Translations under genes and position numbers: made by a program
Assembly (NCBI GenBank): GCA_031213475.1
Contig: JARUPZ010000010.1
Location: forward strand, 935,001 to 999,000
Direction of reading: 5' to 3'
DNA: 64,000 nucleotides
Source: Nereocystis luetkeana
Lineage: Eukaryota; Sar; Phaeophyceae; Laminariales; Laminariaceae
Notes under the pieces: generated by a model
Seen by the model: only the letters and a program-made list of their open reading frames with translations
Database searches by the model: none
What the model was told of the DNA's origin: nothing
In this document: piece by piece, positions 39,090 through 52,060 of the stretch
Layout: each line of letters starts with the position of its first letter
Position numbering within the stretch: the first letter of the stretch is position 1

Positions 39090-41220
39090 AGTTAACACTC
39101 TTGAAGCCTTATCTTCCTCCTCTCTTGCCGCTCTAACGTACATTACAAATACATCGGTCTTCAACCTCCCCTGGCGATGGTTTTCTATTATCGACACCCC
39201 TCCTGTGGCAGGTCTCGTTGCTCCCCCTATCCTTCCGGAGTGCGATCCACACTCTCCCGATACCAACCCTTGTCGTCCCACTCAATCTCGTAGTGACACT
39301 GTCGCCTGCCTGCCTATAAACGCACATTCTCCATCTATTCCCGTCTGCGTATATAGCACGAGGACAACTGAACTCGCGTTCAAGCTAGGATACATCAGCA
39401 CCAATTCGAGCATCACCTCTGTACCGTCGACCTCCCTCCTCGAATGCGAAATAAATAGATGGTGGCATACTATCCCAACCGAATTCACTATATAGCACCA
39501 ACCACAGTTTTCTCACGTGGAATAACTCCTCCGTACTTCTCCTGGCCGTGTCTTGATGCTCTGAACAAAGGTTCCACCCCATTAGTACACCGCCACGAGT
39601 CGGGCGCTGACAACTGAACCATATCACAAAAAAGGACATCATCCCTCGTTGAGTGCAAACATCTCAAACGCACATATCCAAACAATACGAAACAGCTGCA
39701 GTAGCTCCACCCACATGAGTTTGCCCCTTCCCCCCCACTCCGGAACAATTGACAATCGCTGCTTCAACATAACCCACGAAATTCGACGCCGAAGCCGTTG
39801 AGCCCCCCCCCCTCCAGTGCACTCTCCCTCGCAATGCCTGCCTTCACGGAGTTTATGGTGAAATGCTTCATTGGCAATTATATTCCCACTCGGCAAGGAA
39901 AACGCTCGACATATGCCAATTTCCCTTCAGCCGTCGACGTTATTTCTTCACCAAAAAAATACAGATGCGCCATATACTTCGCGATAGCTGTCGCCACCGC
40001 CTCCTGTCCCAACTCCATGCCCAAAGATACCCCAGGTAGCTAAAAAAAGTGATGTTTGTCAACGGAGCCACTCCGAACGTCGACAATAAGCCTGCAACGC
40101 TCCCGAACACGCCGTTCTGCACTCTTGCCCAGAATTGCCTCATGCTTCAAAATTAAGCATGTCGTCGACGTACATCTCAGCGTAAAACTCCACCTCAGTG
40201 CTTCCCTGTAGTTCAGGCACAACAACGACTCCAGAGGGAAAAACACACACAGCACTTCACCCTTCCGAAGGGACCAATACCTTGCCATTTCTTCGCCATC
40301 AGTCTCGCTTCTTCTGGCGAAACTATTGCTGTATTCACGTCAGAGTCACCATGCGAGCGAAGAATTGCCGGAGCCACCAAACCCCACCATCCTAGTTACG
40401 GACGCCATCAAGACGCCCACCTGAAATCAATGACAATGTACCCCCCTACCGCGTAAGAAAACATAGGTTTCCTTGTCCCACTCGATGTGAACTCTTCTAA
40501 ATGCGTCCTTCGCGTCCATTTTAAAAATGTAAATGGGCACCTCCGCGTCAATTCGTTCGTCGCGACGAGCGTACGCTTGCGCGATACATCCACGTAGAAC
40601 GCCCCCCAAATCACACACAGGAGGTCTACCGAAGTCATTTCCTACTACTGTCAGATCCAATACTAACATCTTGCTGTTTCTTTTATTTATATACGTATTG
40701 GTATAGATTTTCCTCTACCCCAGCCAGTGGAGATACCTAAAAAGCCCCCGAACCCCACGGGCTACTGACCGTTGTAAAGGTAAGACGCGACCACTCACAA
40801 TATCCACCATGAGTATGTCCAACAACCAACCGTTGTGCTAAAAAGTGCTAGAATTATTTAGATAACGCAATGATGCTACCAAACTACCTCCTTCGATGAC
40901 ATCGACTGGCACTCCGCGCCTAACAGCCCGCATCACACGGTGTAGGCCATTAAAAGCATTTTGAACCAAAAGTTGTCTCTATCAAGTTACAATGGGAAGC
41001 TATCAATCCCCCACTGAAGGAAACAGCAACCACTCCCATCCTTCAACCACGATTTGAAGCTCCTTCTGTTGCAAGGTTTGCGTTTCAACTCGCCGACCTC
41101 CTAACGAATGCCAGAACTCTGCTCGTACGCACCCACGAGTAGTATACTGCAGCAGCAGTTCATGGTCCTCTTCCTCCCCCGTTTCAACACTTCCAAGCCT
41201 CTTGTCTTCCCAGTTCAATC
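39090..41220 (-). pseudogene. Decayed DIRS-like retrotransposon (reverse transcriptase + tyrosine recombinase)
   Basis: Going down the minus strand, one frame near 40600-40450 reads IYIFKMDAKDAFRRVHIEWD (reverse transcriptase motif A region). It shifts into GGYIVIDFRW. Near 40159-40200 comes EFYAEMYVDDMLNFEA, with the YVDD catalytic motif. Further on, a frame at 39281-39090 reads SHSGRIGGATRPATGG and later TDVFVMYVRA. This matches the HxxR box and terminal Tyr of tyrosine recombinases. RT followed by a tyrosine recombinase is the DIRS arrangement. Stops and frameshifts are frequent, so it is dead. The left limit (toward 41220) is uncertain, and no terminal repeats were identified. Confidence 0.6.
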
Positions 41221-41434
41221 CACTGCACTCGTCCTTAACAGTACTCAGCTGACCCGACCCAACACTTGAGGTTTGACCTGACCCGCGAAAAAGCCCCGGA
41301 AAAAAACGCTCAACAACCTGAGCTCACCAGAGCGCCAGGCGGATGACCGTGCCTGACAGGGTGATTGTCAGTTGGCGAACCTGAACATCATCCCGGGAGG
41401 GTGCGCCGATGAGGTCGCCATCTAAGCGCGTCAA

Positions 41435-41766
41435 ATGTGGGCGACTGTTGAGGACCAGGAAGACGTCGTCGAAGCTATGCTGCTGGATGCGGTGGACAAG
41501 ATGACTGAGCAGTTTGAAGGCAATCTGGCGTGGGGGGCGTGGACTCCACTGATGACGAGAAGGAGGACGGCGACAGTGAGGCCACGGGGTGCGGGCGCAT
41601 CGTGCCGCCGCCTTACGCTGAAACTTCCTCGAGCTTTGGCCCTCTGGAGAGGGCAACGGAGGAGGGCGGCAATGACAACGCCGCCTTCCACCCGTTTAAG
41701 CCCAGGACGACGCAGACGGACACAAACTTGTTTCTAGACCCAAGGAGGGGACGTGGGGTAGAGTAG
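41435..41766 (+). pseudogene. Possible coding remnant with one frameshift
   Basis: One frame reads VEDQEDVVEAMLLDAVDKMT and on to NLAWGAW. The next frame continues GVDSTDDEKEDGDSEATG, PPPYAETSSSFGPL and TTQTDTNLFLDPRRGRG to a stop at 41764-41766. The acidic, then proline-rich, then basic composition looks like protein rather than chance. A frameshift or an unseen short intron lies near 41535. No family recognised. Confidence 0.3.
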
Positions 41767-41883
41767 CAGAGTTGTGCTACATAGCTCCGGCGTGGTGTTC
41801 CTGATCTTGTTGCTGTACATAGTGCTGCAGTGTTCTGGATTGGTACACCTACAGCAGCAACGTGTAGCGTGGAAGCGGTGCTA

Positions 41884-42545
41884 AGAGCAGTCTTTATGTA
41901 CGAAAGAGAAATCACAGTACGGCACAGCAGTACCGCAAGAGCAATGGAGATTAATCAAAACATCGTAAACAAAAACATCTCCGTCCCCTCTCATGTGACG
42001 ATTTCGTGCCTGATTGGAGCGCCTTGCACCTGCCAAAAGAGAAAAAACAAAACAAAACAGCAGAGCTCTCTCAGCCTCGAACGCCGCCCGCCCCCCGCGC
42101 GACCCCCTAACCAGCGATTCGGTCCAATTAAAGGTTTCCTCCCTCTCTGCCACAGTGAGCCCCGTCGCCCGCCTAGCGTGAAGCCCGGGGCTCACCGCGA
42201 CCCACGCTCGTCAGCTTGACAAAGTTGGTGATCAGACTGCGTATTTCTCGATGAACTTCAGTTTGGTCGCAAAAATAACCACCGCTCCAAAGTTATTTTG
42301 CGATCCCCAACGACCCTCATAGACTCGTACAATTATATTCCCTTCCACAGATTGCGGCCAGGCCCAACCCATTCGTGCTTCCATCGTGTCTCGAGGCACA
42401 CGCAATGCCTAGGCACGACAACGGCGACTGCGCCCCTTGCAACCACCCCACCACCCGCCAGCGCCCGTTGACGCCCGCGACGGCGCCGGGATCGCCCGCG
42501 GGTGCCGTGGTTTGAGTACACACACGCACACGGAACGAAGGAAGT
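41884..42545. repeat. Interspersed repeat R3, copy 1 (~650 bp)
   Basis: It shares most of its length with 45950-46640: TACGAAAGAGAAA and GCACAGCAG near the start, then CATGTGACGATTT, GCGCCTTGCACC, GTGAGCCCCGTC, GCACACGCAATGCCTAGGCA, and GTTTGAGTACACACACGCA near the end. No coding domain was recognised. Confidence 0.75.
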
Positions 42546-44519
42546 CTTCTTCATAAATGTATGCTAGACGTCACTATTCATATGGATAGAGCACGAGAAA
42601 ACGCTTGCACTCATCAACGCGGCTTTTGTTCGTAATTATAAGCTACACCAGACATTGAGTTTTTGCTAGAAAAGGTATACCATGAAATGAAAGATCATCT
42701 GACTTGGGTTTGGTGTGCCCTGATTACCTTTTTCTTATTTGCTATTATACCGTACAATGACAAAAAAAACACCGGTGACCGTTTTTTTATCCGTTTTGCG
42801 ACTCGGGCGGACATTGACATTTTGCGACAACATGGTATGCACCGTGACAGGAAACGTCGTCTAGCTTGAGTTTGGTGTACCCTACTCTAACTACCTGGCT
42901 TTCGTGTTGTGTACCGTAAACTGGGGAAACACTGGCGTACCGTTTTATGTCATTTTGTTCAGTGGGGCAGGTTTTTGATTTTCCTCCTAGAAACCCTTGA
43001 CAAACCCAGGGAACTGATCGGGAGGGCAGAGAGTAAAACGACAGGTCTGCCGAATCTTGGCACTCGGAGCGCGGACACCGAAATAGAAAAAATGAGGGTA
43101 CTGCACAGGTGAACCCTACGCTTCAATTGGGTTTCTCCAACCAAACAAATTGCACTTTGTGCCGGACTCTCACGAGTTCGACAGAAACCTGGGGGGCCCC
43201 ACGTGTCATCTGTGATTAATTTTCGACTAATGCACGGACGGAAGGACTCAACTGCACAATTCAAGTGTTACTCAGGTTCCCTATAATATAACGAATTTTA
43301 CTCTTTCCAAGCCTACAGCACGTCGTCTCGTCGAATTTTATGTACGTCTAGTGTCAGCATATCGGGCCTGAATTGCACGCGAAATTGTTCAGTCACCATG
43401 CTTGTCCTTCATTCAGCAAAACCGTGTGGCGGTGGACGGAAGAGGTGCAGATAATACGCCCGACCAGAATGATCGTCGATTGAATTGAAAACAGGAAACA
43501 ACGAGGCGTGGCGGCCGAAGTGTGCGCAGCAATCAGGGTCCCAGTCGTTTTTTTATCTGGTAGGCCAAATGGTGTGCTATTGCACATTGTTTAATGGCCC
43601 CACAAAATATAGTTTTACGCCCACATTGTGTAGGGGGGGGGGGGGGTCTCGCCACCTCCAAGGAACAGCCGAAAGCGTATGTTTTCCATAACTACAGCTA
43701 GGTTGTTTGCGGATGTCGCAGGGTGAAGACATGATACGGTGATGTTCGCGGTGGCGGCGGTGATAGTGTAGCCGTGCCCCCCGGAAACGATGCGAAAAGG
43801 CAACACGAGACAATCGAAATATTATGCAAGTGTAGTATTAATAGTAAGAGCAACACAACCGTACCGTTATAAATAGTACTACTGTAGTCGTTATAGTACC
43901 GCATACGTAGCAGCAACCCGTCGACGTTGCCGAACAACCTGGTGTGGTCGATTTTGTAGTTTTTTTTTTTCCAAGTGTCGTTGAGCCTTTCTCGGTGTCT
44001 GCCAAGAACCGGGGTTTCCGGTTCAAGGCATTAAGACATAGAAGGTCGAATCACAAAATAGAGGCACAGGCAACGAGGGGTGTATATGTTTCTTCGTGAT
44101 TCTCGGCACCGGAAAACAGGAAAACGCAAAAAACAAGGACGACATAATGTGTCGATGATTGCACAGGATACGTCCATCATGCCTTTACATGTAGTTTCCA
44201 GCCCTTTGACGACCACACGTGATAGGACCAAAATTCCAATCCAGCACAACATAAGCACACAATGCCAACGGAACTACTTGCATTGCGTACGTTAAGCAGT
44301 CGAAAAAACGTACTGACAAAAACGATAAAAACAGCAAGCAGGCGAGTCTCGCACGTGAATGTACCACGCTAATGTCCATAGTGTTTTGCCGAGCTACGTA
44401 GACTCTGCTCACACGAGTTACCCCGCATCGATCATCCAACGCTCATCGAAGACCTACAACGCTCATCGAAGATCTACCGACCATGACGGCGAACTTTATC
44501 AATCACGGAAAATCATGTC
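42546..44519. other. Gene-free stretch with an old ~167-bp tandem duplication
   Basis: About 42700-42815 and 42866-42975 share CTTGGGTTTGGTGTGCCCT, ACCGTACA/ACCGTAAA and GGTGACCGTTTT/GGCGTACCGTTTT blocks. A poly-G run lies at 43632-43646. Nothing else recognised. Confidence 0.5.
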
Positions 44520-47500
44520 TCATTCCCTTCCTCCTCCTTCCACGCCAAAAAACTCCTGCAGAAGCTCAAGCCCCTCAGGAATGCCGTTGCGTAGGGTGCT
44601 AGCCATACGGTAACGTAGTGAGGTCTCGGTGCAGTGGTCGGATGTCTCAAACGCGGCTGCCCTGGTCATAATCCGTTTCCCGTAAGACAAGCTGTCAGGC
44701 CCCTCGTCCGTGAGCACGTGGGGGATGTCCAACAACATCGACAAGACGCTGGCATGAAGCCTGTCGGTTATAACCACCTGCCGTTGCGTCGTTGAAAAAA
44801 CCATGCGAGTTGTTAAGTGCAAGAGGTGTCACAGTGCTCTTTGAAAAACCAGGTCGGCTTGCGCAAAAGAGACCTTCACTAAGCTATACCAGTATGGTTG
44901 AGTGGCAAGTGATTTAATGCCCAATCGATGAACATGATCAATCTGTGGATCTGGGAAGGTGTAATGATTGATAGTGGTCAAGCCCGGAGCGTGGGCCGAC
45001 AAGCGGCTATGTGAATGGTTTTGGTTCTTGTTGTAGTCTATTCTTGTGCCTACATTTCGGAGCACGACACGATGCTGTCTAGGATCACATACTCATATTA
45101 TTCCAGCGAGCAGGGCCGCCCATCGTGAATGTCAAGTCAATACAGCGACGAATACAATTCAACACAAATAGCGAGATAGAGGAGAGGGGCGAGGAGGCGG
45201 GGGTAATTCAAGGAGGTCCCACGCTGCAGATATTGGGTTTCGGTTACCTTCGCAGTTGATAAGTACCGCACAGAGGCGTCGAGAACGACTCCGTGACGAA
45301 GGGAAGGAGCGTTGCTCGCCCGGAGGTGCCCGTAGATCAACGTGTTGTCAGTGGGGTTGTCCAGCCAGTCTCCCACGTAGTACGTGAGCCGAGGGGCCAA
45401 CCTTGCCATATCTTCATGGAGTCCCGTCAATTCTTGCTGCTCATCAGCAAGATCATCGTGGGGTAGGGGTGTGTGGAGGAAGCGATGGATTGCATTGTCT
45501 CGTATTCCGATTACTCTGCCCTATGGGGCGTCAATGTTACACAAAAACAAGGGTGCTCATCGGGTTGGAGTGCGCCCATCTAGGCGAAGCAGACGTCATG
45601 GTGGGTACGGTGTACAAGGCGCTTCGCTCCGCGGGCGGCCTAAGCCGCCCGCTAGCTACGCTTGCTCAGGAAAGAAGGAAACATACATTAAATTACTATG
45701 CCAAGCGGACAGAGGTCTATGATTGAATATACATTTTTCATGGCCGATCTTATTATATCAGTAGTTGCAAACTGGCGACTTGACAATGCCAAGAGTCCCG
45801 CCGCCATGCTTCAGGAGAAAACAGCTCGGGCACCACATACGCTTCGCGTCGCGGGCGGTTGCCGGGCGTGCGTCTCCCTCTACGCTCGCTCACATGCCGT
45901 ACGTACGCACATACCCGAGGTAGGGTAATCCTTTTCCTCTTCTGAAGTGCTTGCTGTATGTACTGCAGTACGAAAGAGAAAGCACGGCACGGCACAGCAG
46001 CACCGCAAAAACAATGAAACTGAAACCGAAACAATTGGAAAGCAGAAAAATTCCCCGCCCCCTCATGTAACGATTTTCTGCCTGATTGGAACACCTTGCA
46101 CCGGTCAAGAAGTGAAACAAATCAACATATCGTACAGCAGAGCTTCTCTCTGAACAGCCTCGTACGCTGCCCGCCCCTCTCGCGACCACCTCATCACGCA
46201 TTCGGTCCGGGCAAGGCTTTCCTCACTCTCCACCACAGCGAGCCCCGTCTCCCGCCTCGCGTGACCGGTGCTCACCGTGGCTGTTGTTCGCCAGCTCGAC
46301 GGTATTGATACTGACACTGGGAGCTCCCTCTTTCAACTTCATGGTGGTTGCAAAAATAAGCACCGCTTGAATGCTAACAGGGTATCTTGCAATTTCGAAC
46401 GACCCGCAAGTTTTGTACATGCTCTATCCAAAATCGCAAATGGAGGCCAGACAGAGCCCCTTCATGCATCCCTCGTGTCTCGCGGCACACGCGATGCCTA
46501 GGCACGGAAACGGCGACCGCGCTCCTTGCAACCCCACCCTCTACCCGCCAGCACCCGCTGACACCCGCGACAGCGCCGGGCTCTCCCACGATGCCGTGCG
46601 CGGAGTACACGCACGCAAACGAAACGGAAGGAGAAAAAAAGAAGAAAGGGCCGAGAGTGCCAAGAGAAATGGAGAAAACAAAGAAACGCTGGAAAGGTCC
46701 GGCAAGTAATGAAGGGAGGCGGTTTCGAAGTGGGAGCTCTGAGAGGCCAGGGATGTACCAACCGAGCACGCTCAGGGAGTGAGACCTAAGTAAGTAGTTC
46801 TATGTTCGGGTGCTTGACCGCATGTTCATATCGCGTGATGTTTCGCGCTTGGAGGTGAGCTGTCCACCTGGCATCATAATATTTCAATTTGTTGCAATGG
46901 TCCCAACCTGGACCCTCCTTCTCCCTGGGCACCCACGCCCTGAGTATGAACCCCAGGAAAGAGAGAAGACAACACAACCTGTCGTTTCAACCCCTATTAT
47001 GCTCGTTACTTCACACGTTGTGCTTGGGATGCGACTGGCGCGTTACGTAATATATACAAATAACTGTCGTGCGGTGCCTCACCTTAGTTGCTGCGCCTTC
47101 ACCAACGTGACGGGCGAGGAAGAGGATGTCGTACTTGAACTTTTCGGGACCCGCCCGAATGAGCGGTCCAATCATGAAGGCCATGTCAGGAACAAGCCGA
47201 ACGTCCACCCCAGGGTACCTTCACGTGATAGGTACGCGGTCGTTTAACGTCAGGGAGTATGCGGACCCCAACAACTACCGGCAGGACAGCCCCTTAACAA
47301 GGTTGAGTTGTTAGAGGGATTGATGAAACGTCAAACACTGAATAACATCTAATACCGTTTTACTGAAATAATCGGACAGATCAATCCACGTCTCTCAACA
47401 GCGGCCCCATGAAATGAGTGTACCTTCCCACGCTCTCTTCGCAGACGTAACCTCTAGCTTGGGCTCTTGAGTGTTGCGGAAGCGAAGATTGCGCTCGCGC

Positions 47501-50236
47501 CGGCACACTACTACAGCACTAGCTGTGAAGGCTGGCACTGGGAGTATATTGCGTTGAAGGTCTTGAAGGCGTCGCTGTTGTGCAAGGAGAAGATTGTGCT
47601 CTCTATTTAGACTCGGGTTAGCAAATCTGACACAGGAACGCAGGCGGCTCTATTTCAGGTGAGCAAACAAACAGGCAAGATATGAAGGAGTAGAGAGTCG
47701 CTATTTTCGTTCAAAAAAACTCCGAGTAGATCTCCGTTCGGTACTCAGAATATTGGCTCTACAGTACAAGCACCATACAATCTGTCTCGTCCGAACGATG
47801 GCAACAACACAGAGGAAACTAACGTTCCAGGCGAAAGTGGTTCGACCAGTGTAACGGCTTGTACAGGCAGTGTACGGGTAGCCATACAACGTTCAAACCG
47901 ACCCCTCTTGACCAAGGATGGGTACGTTTAACTCAGATACCTTTCAATCTAAACATATCGCGTCCTGTAGTTAATCTTCTCCACCCTGGAATATTCATAC
48001 TAATAGTAGGCCTCGCCGATGTCTAAGATTCTGGGAACACACTCAAAACAGTCGTTATCATTTTTCTCCATGCACACCTGTGAACGGTACACCACAGCAG
48101 CCCTCTAATCGCCCCCAGATCCAACGTTTCCGGTTACTTACTATTGCACGATCATGGCTACATCCACAACGGGACGTGAACCTCGTCTGAGCTACTTTAA
48201 TGTTCACAGCATTCATCGGGGAGTGACGCCTTCGGGCCCCCAACCCCGACGGCTCTATGAAAGCCACGGTTTGAGCTTGGACTCCCGGGTCCAAGGGTGC
48301 TCCAAGGCTAACGGATGCCATTCAGGAGTATTGCAAGCATAGGTACGACGTAAATACAAGCGTTGCATGCTTACGGTAGGATCTCATCTGCTTTTAGGCG
48401 AGGCTACTCACGTGACGAGCTCCATACCTCATCCAAAAACTGACTTTCACAAATCATAAAATGTACCCTGAGAAATAATTTCATGGCCCACTCCAGGAAA
48501 ATATCGAAGTATTTTGCGAACCGCAAATGTCATTTCAACCGTATCAAGGAGACTCGTGTCTTTGGCAGCCCCGCCAAGCAGAAACGGTTTGACGAACAAA
48601 TGCTACAATACTTTACCCCTATGGCCGCGCGCAAACTCACATAGATTTTGCCATCTCGTACGAGTCTTGTTGCCTGAAAAGAAACGTCATCCGCGTGGTC
48701 GGGTGCTTTGCCTTGACTATAGCGGCCATGTTTTTCTTGTCGTTCTGCGAAGCCGAGTCCGGCAGGTTTAGGGGCGAGGGTGACCAACGGCGGCAGCGTC
48801 ACCATCAACACCAAGCGCGAGCTTCAAGTTTTCGCGCATTCGGGTTTTCTACACTACTCAGAACCTCGTTTCCGAATCACTCCTACAGTGCCCAAACCGG
48901 GGCTCTTCAGCATGATCAACACAACGCGGGCTTCAATATTCCTCGCCTTAGATTTTCTGGATATCTCACTCAGACCCTCGTTTTCCAACCACGCTTACAG
49001 TAGTGTTTTTACTCGAAGTAGGTTCCCGGCAGAGGGAAGGGCAAGGGCGCCCAAAAGGCGATTGGTCAGCAACACGTGGCGGGCTTGGACTGTTCGCGTA
49101 TTTAACGTCTCTGCACCACGCACAGCCAACTCCGATTCCACATCCCACGTACAGTGGTATTGGCAGTGCCAGGGTATCCTTCCTCATTGCCACAGCGCGC
49201 TGCTACGAATCAAGCGAAAATGCGCTTGATCGTCGCGGTACTCGTCTCTTCAATTTACAAGTTCGTCCCCACCCTTGCATCTCTCGACCCGTTCATAGGC
49301 TCTTTGTTTCATAAATTTCATAAAGCGAGTCCGAGGTAACGGTAGGATCGACCGAACGAACCCTTCGTTGCCTCTACGAAATTGACTGACTTAATTTAGC
49401 GTAGGCTGAACGTTACGTGCGGAAACCCGTGGAAGCGTCCCTCTTCGCCCAGCCAAACATCTCACCGTGCGAGAAACTTGGTTAAAAAACTTGAGAGAGT
49501 TCTGCAGCGTGACGATCCTCATGTCGGGTTGGGTCGAAAGTCTCTTGATCTCGTGCATCCTACTCTTGTGGGGTCCTGGCCAAATATCTCCCCTGGCATA
49601 TGTGGAGAGAGGCGATACCAGGTATTTCATATGAGTGCGAGTAGCAGATGAAAGTAAGCCGCACGCGCCTGCCAGGACCAAGGTAAGTTAATTCTCCACT
49701 TCTTGCTAGCGTTTTTAAACCTACTTTGTACCAGTGGATGTGTATTATGCAAAGGGTGGCATATCGAGTTTGTGATGTCTGTTTTCTGGCGAAGCACCTC
49801 AAGGGAGGACTCTTCGACCTCGATGGATGAGTCGTCGCCATGGTATGGAGGGACGACCATAAGGGCAAGATGGTGTGTGTTGAGAGAGCGGCACGCACCA
49901 TTTTTTATGAGGACTTTTAACTGAGGAGCTCTGCGATCCACCCACCAAGCGACGTTGATGGTAGCTTGTGAGCTTCACACGAAACCAATCCCATGGACTA
50001 GATGTCTAACGAGCAGAATATCGTTAAATAGCGCATGGGGTTTAACGCCCTCGGATACAAAGCTTCTCTCGGCAGAGGCCCAAATACCAGAAGATATTCT
50101 GTCCAAACAATATAGACCACAACGGTAGCACTGCTCACCAATTGCCTCCTCCACTGAACAGGACGGTCACATTCCCCGGCTTGAGTAACGCCTTCACCAT
50201 GGCATTGCTGCACGTCTCCATTTGGCTTCCGGGCGG
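44520..50236 (-). CDS. Polysaccharide pyruvyl transferase-family protein, 6 exons (N-terminus uncertain)
   Basis: Exons on the minus strand: 50139-50236, 49466-49592, 48641-48744, 47083-47218, 45248-45520 and 44520-44777. Every phase agrees, giving about 331 residues to the TGA at 44520. Family landmarks in order: VTVLFSGGGNWGDIW (glycine loop, split by intron 1), MRIVTLQNSLKFF (where the family usually has PQS), MTFLFRQQDSYEMAKS, VRLVPDMAFMIG, DILFLARHVGE, then VVITDRLHASVLSML, IPHVLTDE and SLSYGKR near the C-terminus. Members transfer pyruvate from phosphoenolpyruvate to polysaccharide sugars. The call rests on these motifs. Exon 1 may be internal; a Met at 50221 is a possible start. The acceptor before 47218 (GTGAAG) is weak, but the joined codons restore the conserved region. 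Intron 5 holds repeat R3. Confidence 0.78.
45950..46640. repeat. Interspersed repeat R3, copy 2, in an intron
   Basis: The counterpart of 41884-42545 in the same orientation, lying within the 1.56-kb intron 5 of the pyruvyl transferase-family gene. Confidence 0.75.
48807..49105. repeat. Diverged ~150-bp tandem duplication in an intron
   Basis: CTACTCAGAACCTCGTTTCC, ATCAACACAACGCGGGCTTC and GTATTTAAC-like parts recur as CACTCAGACCCTCGTTTTCC and GCAACACGTGGCGGGCTTGG. It lies in intron 2 of the pyruvyl transferase-family gene. Confidence 0.5.
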
Positions 50237-50402
50237 CTGTGTCAATCAGCACCAAGCATCATCGATCAATATACAATACACCCGCGCTCGCGGCCCCGGG
50301 TTAGACGTGTGGGCGCACATGTTCTCGACGCATGCCGCGATGGGGGTGTACTTAATTGTTCTGAGGCTCTTTACTCCGTCAGGGACATCTACTGCGCCTC
50401 AC

Positions 50403-50455
50403 CCAGCACGGACGTCGACACCAACCACGTTGAACTCGTATCAATAATTCCACAG
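50403..50455 (-). other. Possible upstream exon of the pyruvyl transferase-family gene
   Basis: ACACCTCAG precedes and GGGTGAGG follows a 53-base stretch open in two frames. Only the frame without clear protein character leaves phase 0, as the next exon requires. I therefore did not include it in the gene. Confidence 0.15.
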
Positions 50456-51024
50456 CTGAGGTGTATAAAGGAAGAAGAAATTAAAGCATGAATGCGATTC
50501 GAACGACATTTGTGTAGTTCCTCAGCCGAGGAGCTCTGCCAGGTCAAAATAAGTTTTAGTCAGACCACGCTACTACTCCTATCGCCGACCTTGTGGTCGT
50601 AGCACTGTGTGCCATAAGGAACGTCTACTTGAATTGAATGTGATATACCCGGTATCAATAGAACAAAAAGTAAACTCCCCGCGAAGAACGAAAACGGGAG
50701 CGTCGGTCACTCGGTGCAAGCTGGTATTTTCTTCGGAGGGAACGTGTGCTACGGTGGGTACAGTACCTACGATTTTCGGGGGCTCTTCGTTAAAAGAGCT
50801 TTACACCTCAGAGGGGCACGGATATCAAGAACAGCTACAAGTACACCCCGATGAACAATCCCGAGGCGTATGTACGGTAGGTATATAACGAACCAAAATA
50901 CTAGAACCAAAAAATAACACATGTATTCCAATGATGCTGGTTCAAGGAGTATGCTAATAGTCACTCTACTTACTTGCGCCAGACAGTGCATCTTGTCGGA
51001 GGAGACACGTCATCCTTACTAGAG

Positions 51025-52060
51025 ATTTTCGCGGGTCAGGTCAGATCTCACCGATTGGGCCCGGTCGGGTCAGCTGACCCGATTCGACCCTACAAAATTT
51101 TGAGGTAACTTACTGACTTGACCCGACCCGATGCGCGAGATTTAAAGAGCCTTTTGACCCGACCCGACGCGACCCGCGAGGTTTGAAAATATTTTGACTC
51201 GACCCGACCCGACGTGCGAGTTTTCAAAACCTGCTGACCTGTCCCGACCCGCCACCTTCCGATTAACCCGAGACACACGGGTTTCGTGCGGGTCTGGTCA
51301 ACTGGCTCCATGTCATAGCTCACGGGTCGACGACGCAAGCTCACGGGCTGTTTAAAATGGCATCGGTTGGGCTGAGTAAGATTAGGTAGTGTCCAAACTC
51401 TCACGAGTTGGGTCGGGTCGGGTCGTGTCGAGAGTTTTTTTAAATCTCACGGGTCGGGTCGGGTCGGGTCAAGCTTTTTCAAATCTCATGGGTCGGGTCA
51501 GGTCGGGTCAAGAGGTGATGACCCTCTCTCGGGTCGGGTAAGGTCATGACCCGCGGGAAACGGGTCACTCGCGCGTCGGACCCGCGCATCCGGCTCGCAG
51601 GTCCGACACTTGAAACACTTTCCGCTCTCGTACTCAACGGCTTCTGTCATACAAATACTCATGAATACGTCATGGTATCATATTCAAAAATTAAACCACC
51701 GCCCAATCATTTAGATGCATTTTCGCATCCATCTATACCCACTACGAGCAGGCCACATTTCGCTGCGGGGCACGAAAATGAACACTAAATAGTTTCGAAG
51801 TGCCGACCCACGGGCTGGAACCGCGGGTCGAACCTGAGGGTCAGCCTAAATGATCCCTTGGGTCATGGTGATCCGACCCGCGTGAAACCCGTGTCTCACG
51901 GGTCAATCGGAAGGTGGCGGGTCTGGTCGGGTCGGCTCAAGAGGCTTGCAAAATCTCGCGGGTCGGGTCGGGTCATCAACACACCTCAACCTTTTCGCGG
52001 GTACCCCTACCCGACCCGACCCGTGAGGTTTGACCCGACTTGCGAAAAGCCCCCGGTTTG
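51025..52060. repeat. GGGTC/GACCC fold-back element
   Basis: Tandem units of about 45-50 bases (TTTTGACCCGACCCGAC, then GCGAG plus A/T-rich filler) run in one orientation at 51040-51300. They run in the opposite orientation (GGGTCGGGTC) at 51405-51550 and 51900-51980. A block of about 49 bases at 51246-51295 (CCACCTTCCGATTAACCCGAG) recurs inverted at 51867-51928. A region of about 200 bases at 51590-51800 is free of the repeat. Confidence 0.75.

Noticed and set aside
45634-45653. GC-rich hairpin CGGGCGGC-CTAA-GCCGCCCG as a terminator
   Set aside because: Rho-independent terminators are bacterial; there is no T tract, and it lies in an intron.
48380-48470. Extra exon between exons 3 and 4 of the pyruvyl transferase-family gene (donor GTGAGT near 48410)
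   Set aside because: Joining exon 3 directly to 47218 restores both the phase and the expected motif order, leaving no room for it.
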